Assembly: GCF_016775155.1 (NCBI RefSeq)
Contig: NZ_JAEUGD010000068.1
Span: forward strand, 1 to 64,000
DNA: 64,000 bases
Source: Fulvivirga marina
GTDB taxonomy: Bacteria > Bacteroidota > Bacteroidia > Cytophagales > Cyclobacteriaceae
Direction: 5' to 3'
The position numbers and the translations under genes were made by a program. Position 1 is the stretch's first letter, and every line of letters starts with the position of its first letter. Shown piece by piece: positions 46,508 to 56,910 of this stretch. Under the pieces are notes generated by a model. The model searched no databases. It saw nothing but the letters and a program-made list of their open reading frames with translations, and had not been told where the DNA came from.

Positions 46508-49500
46508 TTAATTTTCAATATCTTTAATATCAATGATTAAACTATCTGATTCAATATCAGACCTATCCTCAACCTGCTTTTGAAGTTGCTCAATATCAGC
46601 CAGTTTTGCTTTTGCTTTTTGACGAACATGCTCCAACGGAAAGTTTTCGATGATAGACTTTAAAGTCCCTTTAGCCTGAAAGAAATCTCCTAAAGCTGCA
46701 TAGTTATCCGCCAGTAACAGATAGGCCTTCCCTACCCATTCCTCATAAACATTAAAACTGCTATTGAGCTCTATGAGCGCTTCTATAGATTGCTGATACT
46801 GCTTGCTCTGATAGAATATTTGGCCCAACAAATATTGCGCTTCAGCACCATGCTCATCTTTGGCTGTATTGAGCGTGCTCAAAAACTCATCCTTTGCATC
46901 TTCATATTTTCCCATAGCATAAGCAGCCTTGCCCAAATAAAGAGATGCCTTGTTTTGTGAACTGATATTTACATTCCCTTTTTCCAGGATGATATTCGCA
47001 TAATGACTGGTTGAGTCATACTCCCCTAGCACATAATAAGATTCCATTAACCCTGCCCAACCATAATATTGTTGTTTCTTGCTATTGGCGGCATTCACTA
47101 GTCGGTAGTAGAAATAAGCTGCATTTTCATACCTTCCAGCCCTGTATTCTATTTCTGCGATTCTATGAATTACCCTGCTCAACTGATTAGTTGTACCTTT
47201 GGCCAGAAGTTCATTGTATACCTCCAACGCCTTATCAAACTCTCTTAAACGATAATGCGATTCGGCCATATAATATCTGGCTTCTGACACCTTGGGGTTA
47301 TCAGGATAATTTCTGATGTAATCGTTAAAAGAAGCTATAGACTTTTCATAATCCAGGTTGAAGTATTGATTTTTAGCTGTTTCAAACTCAACACTCGCAA
47401 TACCTTTCTTTTCAGGATTAGCATTTTTAAATTGAGCCAAGTACTTATCAAACTCGGATGACCTATTCTGAATATTAAGCACTTCCTGTAATGGCAAAAG
47501 CACCTCTGATGCTATGGAATGAGTGGGGTAGGCATCCAATATCTTTTCATAATCATTTATGGACTTATCGTATTGCTTAAGATTGTAATATGAAGATGCC
47601 CTTCTCATATATGCGTAAGGAGTATATTGACTTGATGACTTCTTTGAAATCAGATTACTAAAACCACCAACCGCTTGTTCATAAAGTCCCTTCTCAAAAT
47701 TCAACTGTGCTTTTTGAAATAAAGCATCATCATAATATCGCGACCTTGAATAGTTATTAATAATGAAGTCATATCGTTCTTTGGCCTGATCTACATTACC
47801 CTGTACCCCAAGTACTATCCCCGCCTGAAGATGAGCATAGTCATTATCCACCTTATTAAACTTGATAGCCTGATTATAATATCTTAAAGCATTATCATAT
47901 AACTTGGAAACATAGTAACAATCTCCCAACCGAAGTAAGGCGTCATCATAATACAGCTTATCATTGGCCGGCTCTAATTGAGCAACATATTCTTTAAAGT
48001 GAATCAGTGCCTTATCATATGCCTTAGTATTATAATAAGCATACCCAAGCCCGTATCTGGCCTTCAGCCCTGAGGTAGAGCCCCTCCCGTAAGAACTTCC
48101 GATAATAGCCTGATAATGTCCAATAGCCTCTTCATACTTCTGCCCTACTGAGTAGGCTTCAGCTGCCCATAAATTAGCCATAGCCACATATTCTGGATCT
48201 ATAGGATGTTTCAGCGACTTTTTAAATAAGTCTATGGCCTGACGGTAATCTCCTTTATTGAAAAGTTCTGCTCCCTTAAGGTATGTTGCCTTTTGATAGA
48301 CTTTCTTCATGCTTCGGTTAATGGAGCGCATATTTTCAATATGCGTTATGGCAAGGTTATAATTATTGGAATTGAGGTATGCTTCAGATAAAAGGTCATT
48401 CACTTCATCCGCATGATTACTATTTGAATAGTTAGTAATAAACTGTCGAAAAGCCTCTATCGCTTCTTCAAAACGCCCCAAATCATAATTGACCTTACCA
48501 TATTGATATGCACCTTCTTCCCGTAAGGCCATACTTATTTTGTTTTTTCTTGCATTATCAAATGCCGTAAGGGCATAAAGCTTGTTCCCTTCCTTCAGAT
48601 ACAGGATACCTAGATAATATGAAGCATATATTCCAATGCTATCACGGTCAGACGCTGCATGTTTAAGGTTTGCTATTGCCTCTTCATTATTTCCTAAACG
48701 ATAATTAACATATCCCGCCCTATACCGTATGTCTGGCGAAGGATTGTTTATTTTTTCATTATAAAGCCCGTAATATTCTGCTGCCAGTTTAAAATCGCCT
48801 TTATTTAGATAAGCATCCGCTGTAAGTAGGTAAAAATCTTTTTGGTTAACACTACCCGAACCTGCCAATACTTTTTTACTATAAGCGATGAGATCATCGT
48901 ATCTCTTCTGTTTGTAATAGGCATTTGCAATCATGCCTGGCACTACAGATTTATAGGCATCATTTCGTTCTGCACGTTCCAGGTCAGCAATGGCCTTATC
49001 ATACTCACCACTTTCATATTCAATATAACCGGCGTAATAACTTGATGCCGCAGCATAGGGAGTAGATTGCCTCTTAAGTACATTGAAATAATTGATGGAT
49101 TCTGCAAATTCCCTCTGACTAAAATATGAATATCCAAGCTTAAAACGAGTTTCCTGACGTTGCTTCTCTGTAACTAATGAAAGATTAACCTTCGAAAGAT
49201 ACTTTACAGCTTTATTATAATTTTTTTGAGCAAAATAGAAATTCCCCAGTTCCAGGTAAGCAACCGCAGCTTTGGGATGATTGTGATGTTTTTTTATAAA
49301 GTCCGCAATTAGTTTCTCACCATCACTATGGTATAGGCTAAGTGCGCTGAACGCAATGTAATACTCAGCATCAATTTTCCGGATATTATCATCAGACTGC
49401 TCTACAAAACGCTCAAAACTCTCTCTTGCAGCTGTATAATCAGATCTATCAAGCAACTCAAGTCCCTTCCTAAAAAGCGTATTTGTTTCAGATTGGTAAA

Positions 49501-49567
49501 CAGTATTCTGGCTCCATGCAGAAAAGCTTATAAAAGCAAGAAGCACAAGACTATATTTTAATCGCAT
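46508..49567 (-). CDS. Giant periplasmic TPR protein
   Basis: A 1019-residue exported protein. A signal peptide ends at FSAWSQ (~20). Nearly all the rest is tandem tetratricopeptide-type helical repeats (for example AVAYLELGNFYFAQKNYNKA and EARYYMAESHYRLREFDKAL), about 25 of them, ending in a charged helical tail. Such arrays are protein-binding scaffolds; the YbgF-like arrangement links Tol/Ton systems to outer-membrane work. Gene order holA - TPR - barrel - SPOR - exbB - exbD - tonB-like suggests this protein bridges the barrel and the motor. Function is otherwise unknown. Confidence 0.9.
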   Translation of the reverse strand: MRLKYSLVLLAFISFSAWSQNTVYQSETNTLFRKGLELLDRSDYTAARESFERFVEQSDDNIRKIDAEYYIAFSALSLYHSDGEKLIADFIKKHHNHPKAAVAYLELGNFYFAQKNYNKAVKYLSKVNLSLVTEKQRQETRFKLGYSYFSQREFAESINYFNVLKRQSTPYAAASSYYAGYIEYESGEYDKAIADLERAERNDAYKSVVPGMIANAYYKQKRYDDLIAYSKKVLAGSGSVNQKDFYLLTADAYLNKGDFKLAAEYYGLYNEKINNPSPDIRYRAGYVNYRLGNNEEAIANLKHAASDRDSIGIYASYYLGILYLKEGNKLYALTAFDNARKNKISMALREEGAYQYGKVNYDLGRFEEAIEAFRQFITNYSNSNHADEVNDLLSEAYLNSNNYNLAITHIENMRSINRSMKKVYQKATYLKGAELFNKGDYRQAIDLFKKSLKHPIDPEYVAMANLWAAEAYSVGQKYEEAIGHYQAIIGSSYGRGSTSGLKARYGLGYAYYNTKAYDKALIHFKEYVAQLEPANDKLYYDDALLRLGDCYYVSKLYDNALRYYNQAIKFNKVDNDYAHLQAGIVLGVQGNVDQAKERYDFIINNYSRSRYYDDALFQKAQLNFEKGLYEQAVGGFSNLISKKSSSQYTPYAYMRRASSYYNLKQYDKSINDYEKILDAYPTHSIASEVLLPLQEVLNIQNRSSEFDKYLAQFKNANPEKKGIASVEFETAKNQYFNLDYEKSIASFNDYIRNYPDNPKVSEARYYMAESHYRLREFDKALEVYNELLAKGTTNQLSRVIHRIAEIEYRAGRYENAAYFYYRLVNAANSKKQQYYGWAGLMESYYVLGEYDSTSHYANIILEKGNVNISSQNKASLYLGKAAYAMGKYEDAKDEFLSTLNTAKDEHGAEAQYLLGQIFYQSKQYQQSIEALIELNSSFNVYEEWVGKAYLLLADNYAALGDFFQAKGTLKSIIENFPLEHVRQKAKAKLADIEQLQKQVEDRSDIESDSLIIDIKDIEN

Positions 49568-49705
49568 CTATTTGTTATTCTTTTTTATGGTAATAAAAAG
49601 ATCAGCTCTCTCTATAAACGAAACAATTGCAAAAAGTTATTTACAGCTCAAATAAAATAGTTTATGTAAGGCCTATAAACATTGGTGGCTTTAACTGCCA
49701 CACAC

Positions 49706-50728
49706 CTAATGTAATAATTTAAAAACCAACTCCTTAAGTATTTGTCCGTCCGTAGCAGAGATATTATCTACCCCTTTGGATTTCAGGTCTGCCTGCCTGA
49801 TATGGTGAATATTGTTGACTACTTGCATAGGACTATAGTTTTTCATAGCATAAATATAATCCTTCACGAAGTAGGGACTTACCTTTAATACTGAAGCCAG
49901 GTTCCTTTCAGACTTATCCTTGGCATGAAATGCCATTAATAGTTTACTGTAAAAAGAAAATAATATCGCCACAATAGGTATGATCGGGTTCTTCTTGGAA
50001 TTAGCTTCAAAATAGTTAACGATTTTATTCGCCTTAATTACATCCTTTGTCATTAGCGCTTTTTGCAGCTCAAATACATTGTAATCCTTGCTTATACCTA
50101 CGTACCGCTGTACAATGCCCTCATCAATCTGCACCTTTTCTTTAAAATTGATGAGCATCTTATCCACTTCATTAGCCAGACGTTCCAGATCATTTCCTAT
50201 AGAGTCTGCCAGCATCTGAACTGCTTTTGGTGATACCCCAAAGCCTTTAGATTTGATATAGTTTTCCACCCATGCTGGTACCTGATTATCATAAAGTTTT
50301 TTTGTAGTAACAGCAACTGCGTGCTTTTCTATCAATTTTCCCAGTGCCTTCCTCTTGTCAAGAGTTTTATTTTTATGACAAAAAACAAGTATGGTGGATG
50401 GTACAGGGTTCTGGATATAATCAACCAATAGCTTTTGCCCTGCCTCTTTGTTAATATCACTAACAGCCTGGGCTTCTTTAACTATAACGACCTGCTTCTC
50501 CGACATCATGGGGAAACGCCGTGCATTGGTCAGTACAGCATTCATAGCTACATCCCGACCATACAGAATGGTTTGATTAAAACCTTTTTCACTTTCCGTC
50601 AGCACGTGGTCTTCAATATAATCGGAAATAAGATCTATATAGTATGTCTCATCGCCTTGAAGAAAATAGACCGGAGCATACTTTTTACTTTTTAAATCTT
50701 TGAGAACACTTTCAGGAGTAACAGCCAT
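49706..50728 (-). CDS. holA: DNA polymerase III subunit delta (clamp loader)
   Basis: A 340-residue clamp-loader subunit. It opens DLKSKKYAPVYFLQGDETYY, the typical HolA start, followed by the AAA-like fold (TILYGRDVAMNAVLTNARRF, VVIVKEAQ) and the helical domain DSIGNDLERLANEVDKMLI; the C-terminal collar ends LKSKGVDNISATDGQILKEL. It opens the beta clamp and loads it onto primed DNA. The gene begins the long minus-strand unit and is divergent from the lipoprotein gene at 51106. Confidence 0.94.
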   Translation of the reverse strand: MAVTPESVLKDLKSKKYAPVYFLQGDETYYIDLISDYIEDHVLTESEKGFNQTILYGRDVAMNAVLTNARRFPMMSEKQVVIVKEAQAVSDINKEAGQKLLVDYIQNPVPSTILVFCHKNKTLDKRKALGKLIEKHAVAVTTKKLYDNQVPAWVENYIKSKGFGVSPKAVQMLADSIGNDLERLANEVDKMLINFKEKVQIDEGIVQRYVGISKDYNVFELQKALMTKDVIKANKIVNYFEANSKKNPIIPIVAILFSFYSKLLMAFHAKDKSERNLASVLKVSPYFVKDYIYAMKNYSPMQVVNNIHHIRQADLKSKGVDNISATDGQILKELVFKLLH

Positions 50729-51105
50729 AAATCAATAATGTGTGATAGGCAAAAATAGTAGATTAGTTAGTAATGACTAAAAGTCTATAAATAAATATAG
50801 CATGAATTACCCCCCCGAAAACATTTCTATTGGAGCTGTTATTCTACAGAAGCATTATATTGATTCATTTGAATGTTAGAAGGTTACAATTAAGAAAGAG
50901 AAACTACTGAATATCGACAGATAAAACCGTTGATCGATTTACTAAAACTTAAGGAAATAGTTGTGTCAATTTATATACAGAAATAAAACAAAACTGTATA
51001 CTTTCGCATTAAAATTATGCGCATAAACGAAGTTACCTTTGTCAAAAAACTGGTATAGTTTATGTAATAGTTGATGACATTAACAAAGAACCAAAAATTG
51101 AAATT
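50729..51105. promoter_or_regulatory. Divergent promoter region between holA and the lipoprotein gene
   Basis: These 377 bases contain no gene. TACCTTTG at 51034-51041 matches the Bacteroidota -7 consensus TAnnTTTG and lies 65 bases before the lipoprotein ATG. Just upstream, CGCAT (51005-51009) and ATGCG (51017-51021) form a small inverted repeat that could be an operator. A clear -33 element was not found at the usual distance, so the promoter call is tentative. Confidence 0.4.
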
Positions 51106-52146
51106 ATGAGAAAAACTATGAAACTAGGATTTATGATGACCTTGTTAGGTAGTCTTATGTTTTTCGCAAGTTGTGATGACAACGATGAAATAACACCAGT
51201 AGACCCTAATGCGTCATATGATGCCATATTAAGACTATCTGAAGCAGGTACAGGCGATACTACATCTGCTACAGTTACAGTGGATGCTAACACACAGTCT
51301 ACCATTAAAGCAAGAGTTACTTTCCTTTCTACTTCAGTAAGCATGAGAAGGTTGTACATCACTCAAAATATAGGTGGACAAGGAGATGAGCCTTTTGAAA
51401 TCACCGCTGCAGTTGACAAAAAAGCCGACGGTTCAATTGATATCGAAGCTGCAAACTCAAACGGTATTGTTTACGAACTTACTTTACCAGTTCCTTCTGG
51501 TGTAGGTACTGGTACTGTAGTTTATAAACTATGGACAACTACAGGCCGTGGTGACTATAGAGATCAAACTAAACGGTTTGCGGTTGGAACAGGAAGTATC
51601 ACTCTAAATTATGGAGGTACAAATGAGGCTGCTGCAGTAAAATCTTATTCAGCAAAACTTCTTTATGCTCCATTGGCAGACGGGTCTTCAAAAACTTTCA
51701 TTTCTACGTATAATGGAGAAACATACCAGATTAGCCAAGGTGTAGAATATGCTTCTTTCTGGGATTTTGGATATTACTATGGAAATACAAATAATGCTTC
51801 TCTTGCATCAACATATACTTACCCTAAATTGTTTAATCATGACAATGATCCAAATACAGCATTGGTTGCGGTTGCAACCCTCACCAATACACCTCAGGAA
51901 GAGCTAAACCATGCATATTTCACTGGGTCTAGCAAAACCTCAGCAGATTTTGATGCCGTGGCGGTTAAAGGAGATTTGGATTTTATTACTAAACCCGCTA
52001 CTGAAAGTGTAACAGGATTGCAAGTTGGTGATATTATTGAATTTGTTGATGGCTATGGTAAAAAAGGTTTAATCAGAGTTGTAAGTATCAATGGTACTTT
52101 TGGAACTGGTGATTATATAGAATTGGACATTAAAGTTCAACCTTAA
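51106..52146 (+). CDS. Lipoprotein, unknown function
   Basis: A 346-residue exported lipoprotein: the signal segment LGFMMTLLGSLMFFASCDD has its lipidation cysteine at FASC. The mature protein is beta-rich, opening with ITPVDPNASYDAILRLSEAG, and shows two similar halves rich in Thr and Gly (AATVTVDANTQ-like strands, then YSAKLLYAPLADGSSKTFIS and YGNTNNASLASTYTYPKLFN). No catalytic motif or known family is recognised. A strong terminator follows, so it is a single-gene unit with its own promoter region. Confidence 0.8.
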   Translation: MRKTMKLGFMMTLLGSLMFFASCDDNDEITPVDPNASYDAILRLSEAGTGDTTSATVTVDANTQSTIKARVTFLSTSVSMRRLYITQNIGGQGDEPFEITAAVDKKADGSIDIEAANSNGIVYELTLPVPSGVGTGTVVYKLWTTTGRGDYRDQTKRFAVGTGSITLNYGGTNEAAAVKSYSAKLLYAPLADGSSKTFISTYNGETYQISQGVEYASFWDFGYYYGNTNNASLASTYTYPKLFNHDNDPNTALVAVATLTNTPQEELNHAYFTGSSKTSADFDAVAVKGDLDFITKPATESVTGLQVGDIIEFVDGYGKKGLIRVVSINGTFGTGDYIELDIKVQP

Positions 52147-52165
52147 AGCAGATAGTTAGTTTGTA

Positions 52166-52205
52166 AAAAGCCGTCTAAAAAATACTTTTTAGACGGCTTT
52201 TTAAT
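52166..52205. terminator. Terminator after the lipoprotein gene
   Basis: AAAAGCCGTCTAAAAA pairs with TTTTTAGACGGCTTTT around 52166-52201, followed by TTAATTT. The flanking A and T runs make it effective in both directions, so it may also serve the convergent rhomboid gene. Confidence 0.93.
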
Positions 52206-52261
52206 TTACGTCAGTATGCTCTTTATACCTATCTCTAAGACATCTCCATTTTTTTAATTTG

Positions 52262-52819
52262 TCAGGCTTTAACCTTTCTATAATTATAAGCAGTTACAGC
52301 ACCTACAATTGCCCCGGCAAGATGCGACTCCCAGGAAACATGAGAATTAACAGGTAAAACACCGTAAAAAATAGAGCCATAGATAAAGAGCACTATCACT
52401 GACACAAACAATGATTTGAAATCTCTTCTCATAAATCCATAGAAGATCAAAAATGAAGCTATTCCATAAACCAATCCACTGGCACCCACATGAAAAGATG
52501 GTCTGGCAAATAGCCAAACAAGCAGATTCGTAAAGAAATAACAACGTAAAAACACCCCTGAAGCAATTCTATGATAGGAATAAAACAATACCACTCCTAA
52601 AAAAAGTAATGGTATTGTATTAGAAATTAAGTGAATGTAATTGGCGTGTATCAAAGGGGAGGTAATAATACCAATACCCCCTATAAGTGTTCGGGGCCAG
52701 ATACCAAAAACCGTCAGATCATATCCAAACAAAAAATCTACCACAAAAGATAGCCACATGAGAAATACAAACCTAATAGGTACAACCGCACTTCCTATTA
52801 AGGTACGACCATTTGACAT
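52262..52819 (-). CDS. Rhomboid-family intramembrane serine protease
   Basis: A 185-residue membrane protein with about six hydrophobic helices. The catalytic serine is in HVGASGLVYGI (the GxSG motif) and the catalytic histidine in SWESHLAGAIVG; HANYIHLISNTIPLLFLG is the conserved first active-site helix region. Rhomboids cut single-pass membrane proteins within the membrane. The size is the minimal bacterial form. It starts six bases after the stop of the small helical protein gene at 52826, so they are co-transcribed; the substrate is unknown. Confidence 0.92.
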   Translation of the reverse strand: MSNGRTLIGSAVVPIRFVFLMWLSFVVDFLFGYDLTVFGIWPRTLIGGIGIITSPLIHANYIHLISNTIPLLFLGVVLFYSYHRIASGVFLRCYFFTNLLVWLFARPSFHVGASGLVYGIASFLIFYGFMRRDFKSLFVSVIVLFIYGSIFYGVLPVNSHVSWESHLAGAIVGAVTAYNYRKVKA

Positions 52820-52825
52820 AGGCTT

Positions 52826-53290
52826 CTATTTTGTAGGATCACTGATCATATCGAGGGCTATTAATTTGGACTCCTCATACCCTACTGCCATGTACCCCAA
52901 AAGTCCACCTGAAGATTCCGCTATTTTTTTAGCAAAATCCTTAATACTACTATAAAACTCCACAGCAAACCTGTTATCCAACTTAGGCAATATATTATTT
53001 AGTTTTTCAAGCTCTGATATAATGATTGGGTTTCGCTCTTCCGCGCTTACAGGATACTGTTGGATCATTACCTTTATTTTATCCTCAAAATCCTTTCCCA
53101 CACCTTTATAATAGTCGATAAGATCTTCTCTGGCGTTAGACTGTTTAATTTTAGAAAGACTTACCGCCTCTTTTATTTCAGATCTGTCAATTTCATTATC
53201 AGCCCCTGCTATTAATATAGACACTAGCACGGGGACTTTGTACATAACCTCAACCTCCTCCTGGGTCAAGTTTTTAAATTTTTCAATCAT
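52826..53290 (-). CDS. Small helical protein, possibly TerB-like
   Basis: A 154-residue, fully helical, soluble protein. The N-terminal part VPVLVSILIAGADNEIDRSE recalls the TerB-like fold, in which an acidic turn (DxEID) follows the first long helix. I cannot confirm the family. The second half (IPKLDNRFAVEFYSSIKDFA-like helices and GGLLGYMAVGYEESK) holds no catalytic motif. First gene of a two-gene unit with a rhomboid protease. Confidence 0.7.
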   Translation of the reverse strand: MIEKFKNLTQEEVEVMYKVPVLVSILIAGADNEIDRSEIKEAVSLSKIKQSNAREDLIDYYKGVGKDFEDKIKVMIQQYPVSAEERNPIIISELEKLNNILPKLDNRFAVEFYSSIKDFAKKIAESSGGLLGYMAVGYEESKLIALDMISDPTK

Positions 53291-53485
53291 ACTTCTATTG
53301 TTTTAGAGCAGCTAAAATAATTTTGTATTCTACAAAACCTTTTGGGTTAATATTTCAAAGTAAAAGAAGCTTTTTGTCAAATCAACATGTAAAGATTATT
53401 TTTTTCAAAGTATTAAAAATGAACCTTTCTTTTTAATTAAATACTTATATTATCTTTAGAAGCCTAACATTAAAACCAATACAGT

Positions 53486-54847
53486 ATGTACAAACAGGAA
53501 CCGGTTAAAATATTCATTGTTGAAGACGATCCTGCTTATACCAAGTTTTTGCAGTATGTGCTCAGTCTTAATCCTGATTTTGAGGTATCAACCTTTTCAA
53601 CAGGTAAAGACTGCCTTGATAACTTATACCAAAAACCAACAATAATCACCCTGGATTATACTTTACCTGATATGTCCGGAGAAAAAGTATTGTCTGAAAT
53701 CAAAGCTTTTGACAACATCCAGGTTATCATTATTTCAGCTCAGGAGAAGATTGGAACAGCCGTAGAGCTTCTTAAGCTTGGTGCTTACGATTACATTACA
53801 AAAGATGAAGACACAAAAAACAGGCTACTCAACACCATTAATAATGCAAGACAAAATATTTCCCTGATCAAGCAAATTGATTACCTGAAACAGGAGATCT
53901 CTGAAAAATACGAGTTTGATAAAAGCATTGTCGGAAGTAGTGGCGCACTCAAAAAAGTCTTCGCTTTATTGGAGAAGGCCGTCAAAACCAATATTACCGT
54001 TTCTATAACAGGTGAAACCGGTACAGGAAAAGAGTTGGTAGCCAAAGCCATTCATTATAACTCAAAACGCAAAAAGAAACCCTTTGTAGCTGTAAACATT
54101 GCTGCCATTCCCTCTGAATTGATGGAAAGTGAACTTTTCGGGCATGAGAAAGGTGCTTTTACAGGAGCCAATACTCGGCGCATTGGTAAATTTGAAGAAG
54201 CTGAGGGTGGTACCATCTTTCTTGACGAGATTGGTGAAATGGACCTCAATCTTCAGGCAAAACTTCTGCGTGTTATTCAAGAGCGCGAATTAACTCGAAT
54301 TGGAGGAAACGAAATAATCAAGCTCGATATCAGACTTATTGTAGCCACACATCGTGACCTGGCAGAAGAAGTAAAGGTTGGCAATTTTAGAGAAGACCTC
54401 TATTATAGACTCCTTGGACTTCCTGTACATCTCCCTCCTTTACGGGATAGAGGCAATGATATAGTAATACTCGCCAAACATTTCTTACAAGCCTTTGCAA
54501 AAGAGAATGATCTACCAACTTTAAGGTTATCGGCCGAAGCTCAGGAAAAGTTATTAAGCTATCCTTTTCCGGGTAATGTACGTGAGCTAAAATCCATTAT
54601 GGAGTTAGCCGCTGTTATGGCCAATGACGATGAGATCAAGGCTGATGACATTAGCTTTAATAGCGTATCAAAGGAAACCAACTTTCTTTTCGAAGAGATG
54701 ACCCTTAGAGACTACACCTTCAAGATCATTAGATATTACCTTGATAAATATGACAACAACGTATTGCAGGTAGCTGATAAACTTGATATTGGTAAATCAA
54801 CTATTTACCGATACCTGAAGGAAATGGAGGATGAACCTGTAAAATAA
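53486..54847 (+). CDS. Sigma-54-dependent response regulator (NtrC type)
   Basis: A 453-residue activator with three domains. Receiver: VEDDP pocket and phospho-acceptor D57 ([11 protein letters not shown]). AAA+ domain (~140-370): Walker A GETGTGKE near 175-182, the sigma-54 contact loop GAFTGA at 223-228 ([14 protein letters not shown]), Walker [13 protein letters not shown] and the arginine finger region [13 protein letters not shown] Fis-type helix-turn-helix ends the protein ([20 protein letters not shown]). The intact GAFTGA loop shows that it can drive sigma-54 polymerase. It is followed immediately by a hybrid kinase gene, the likely partner. Confidence 0.95.
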   Translation: MYKQEPVKIFIVEDDPAYTKFLQYVLSLNPDFEVSTFSTGKDCLDNLYQKPTIITLDYTLPDMSGEKVLSEIKAFDNIQVIIISAQEKIGTAVELLKLGAYDYITKDEDTKNRLLNTINNARQNISLIKQIDYLKQEISEKYEFDKSIVGSSGALKKVFALLEKAVKTNITVSITGETGTGKELVAKAIHYNSKRKKKPFVAVNIAAIPSELMESELFGHEKGAFTGANTRRIGKFEEAEGGTIFLDEIGEMDLNLQAKLLRVIQERELTRIGGNEIIKLDIRLIVATHRDLAEEVKVGNFREDLYYRLLGLPVHLPPLRDRGNDIVILAKHFLQAFAKENDLPTLRLSAEAQEKLLSYPFPGNVRELKSIMELAAVMANDDEIKADDISFNSVSKETNFLFEEMTLRDYTFKIIRYYLDKYDNNVLQVADKLDIGKSTIYRYLKEMEDEPVK

Positions 54848-56779
54848 ATGGAAGCAATTAGAAGTCTGGCAGATTACGTAAACCAAGGCGCCTTTTACAA
54901 AGCAGTAGTAGAAGACGGCTCTGATATTATTTTTATTGTAGATTACAACGGCAATATTTTATATCATAATCCATCTGTTGAAGAAACCCTCGGGCATGCA
55001 CCTTTTAGCCTGATTGGGAAAATTTTCTTTGATTTTGTGGAACCCGAGACCTTGAAAACTTTCAGGGCGGAATTTGAAAAAAGCACTACTAAGCCCTATG
55101 ATGAGAGTATAGAGTTTCGCTTTTTGTGCAAAGATGGGTCCTACAAATACCTGGAGTTTAACTCTATAAACCTAAAACATAAAGAGGGTTTTGAAGGGCT
55201 GATACTAGATTGCAGAGACATTACTCAACGGAAAAAAGATGCCGAGGAATTACTTAGGGCTCAGAAAGCCAAGGAGCAATTTCTTGCCAACATGAGCCAT
55301 GAGATCAGAACACCCATTAATGGAATAGCCGGAATGGTCAACCTCCTAACGGAGGCTACCAGCGAAGAAGACCGAGTAAGTTATTTAAACGCCATAAAGA
55401 ATTCTACGGAGAACTTAAAAGTGATCATTAATGACATTCTTGATCTCTCCGTCATTGAGTCTGGAAAATTAAAACTAGAAAAAATTGGCTTCAACATTAA
55501 ATATCAACTTAGTGCTGTTATTGATACTTTCCAGTTTCAATGTAAGGAAAAAGGAATAGAATTAAAATATAGCATTGACCCCAAAGCTGACACTATACTA
55601 CTTGGGGACCCGGTACGTTTAAATCAAATTTTAATCAACCTTATAAGTAATGCCGTTAAATTTACTCACATTGGTGAAATCAATGTAAAGGTTGACCTGG
55701 ATCATAAAAAAGACAAAACACACTTTATAAAATTTACCGTTAACGATACTGGTGTTGGAGTACCCAAAGAAAAGGTTAATCATATATTTGAGAGTTTCAC
55801 TCAGGCTGACGAAAGTGTAACCCGTAGGTATGGAGGCACAGGTCTGGGGCTTTCTATTGTAAAACAGCTTGTTGAACTACAAAATGGTACTATTGAAGTA
55901 CGAAGCATGGAAAGTAAAGGTACCAGATTTGTATTTATAATACCTTATGAGTCTGGTCAGATAAAGGATCTTGTACAACCTCAATCTTCTCGAAAAGAAA
56001 CCACACCTCGACACTCTTTCGAGGGTTTAAGAGTGCTGTTGGTTGAAGACAATGACATTAATAGGCTATATGCACTTAATATTTTAAAAAAATGGCAATG
56101 TGAAGTAGATGGTGCAGAAAATGGATACATTGCTCTGGAAAGGCTACGAACAAATGATTATGACATCATATTAATGGACATTCAAATGCCTGTTATGGAT
56201 GGCTATGAGGCCACTAAAAACATTCGAAAAGGACTAAAGCCTCCAAAGAGCTCCATTCCAATTATTGCACTTACGGCTAATGCCATTAAGGGAGATAACG
56301 AAAAATGTCTTGAAGTAGGCATGAACGATTACCTCTCCAAGCCATTCCAGCCCGAAGATCTATATAAGGTAATATCAAAGTTTGCCAAAGAAAAACCTTC
56401 TGAGTTAGAAAAAAACACTACTGTGGAAGAAGATAACGTTACTGACCTCACTTACCTATCCAATGTATGCGATGGAGATAAAGTATTCATGAGGGACATG
56501 ATAGAGACTTTCATTTCGAATACTCCTTCTGCAGTTAATGAAATGCAAAAGCAGGTCACTAAAATGGAATGGAGGAAAGTGGGTGATGTTGCCCATAAAT
56601 TAAAACCATCTATTACATTTATGGGTATTGAATCTCTAAAGCCAGTGGTAAAGAAAATAGAGGATTATGGTAAAGAAAGCTACAAAACAGATGAAATCCC
56701 TTCGTTGGTAGATATTCTTTCCCAGAAGTGCCAGATAGCTTATATGGAATTGCGATATACACTTGAAAATCTACAATGA
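54848..56779 (+). CDS. Hybrid histidine kinase with PAS, receiver and Hpt domains
   Basis: A 643-residue soluble kinase whose start codon directly follows the stop codon of the sigma-54 regulator gene, so translation is probably coupled. Order: PAS (~18-140; SDIIFIVDYNGNILYHNPS), HisKA with H151 (NMSHEIRTPINGI), HATPase (LINLISNAVKFTH and GGTGLGLSIVKQL), receiver with D444 (IILMDIQMPVMDG), and Hpt with H583 (VAHKLKPSITFMG). All phosphorelay residues are present. There is no membrane segment, so it senses something inside the cell, perhaps through the PAS pocket. It most likely phosphorylates the upstream NtrC-type regulator. Confidence 0.94.
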   Translation: MEAIRSLADYVNQGAFYKAVVEDGSDIIFIVDYNGNILYHNPSVEETLGHAPFSLIGKIFFDFVEPETLKTFRAEFEKSTTKPYDESIEFRFLCKDGSYKYLEFNSINLKHKEGFEGLILDCRDITQRKKDAEELLRAQKAKEQFLANMSHEIRTPINGIAGMVNLLTEATSEEDRVSYLNAIKNSTENLKVIINDILDLSVIESGKLKLEKIGFNIKYQLSAVIDTFQFQCKEKGIELKYSIDPKADTILLGDPVRLNQILINLISNAVKFTHIGEINVKVDLDHKKDKTHFIKFTVNDTGVGVPKEKVNHIFESFTQADESVTRRYGGTGLGLSIVKQLVELQNGTIEVRSMESKGTRFVFIIPYESGQIKDLVQPQSSRKETTPRHSFEGLRVLLVEDNDINRLYALNILKKWQCEVDGAENGYIALERLRTNDYDIILMDIQMPVMDGYEATKNIRKGLKPPKSSIPIIALTANAIKGDNEKCLEVGMNDYLSKPFQPEDLYKVISKFAKEKPSELEKNTTVEEDNVTDLTYLSNVCDGDKVFMRDMIETFISNTPSAVNEMQKQVTKMEWRKVGDVAHKLKPSITFMGIESLKPVVKKIEDYGKESYKTDEIPSLVDILSQKCQIAYMELRYTLENLQ

Positions 56780-56910
56780 AACCCTGAAATGAAACACAAT
56801 TCCCAAAAAGAGAATTCATCCTATCAAGAAACATCTCTGTAATTAAATAGAGGCTTTTTTTCATTTGGGCACATTTCTTGAAATAACCTATTTCAAATAG
56901 TGAGCTCCCT

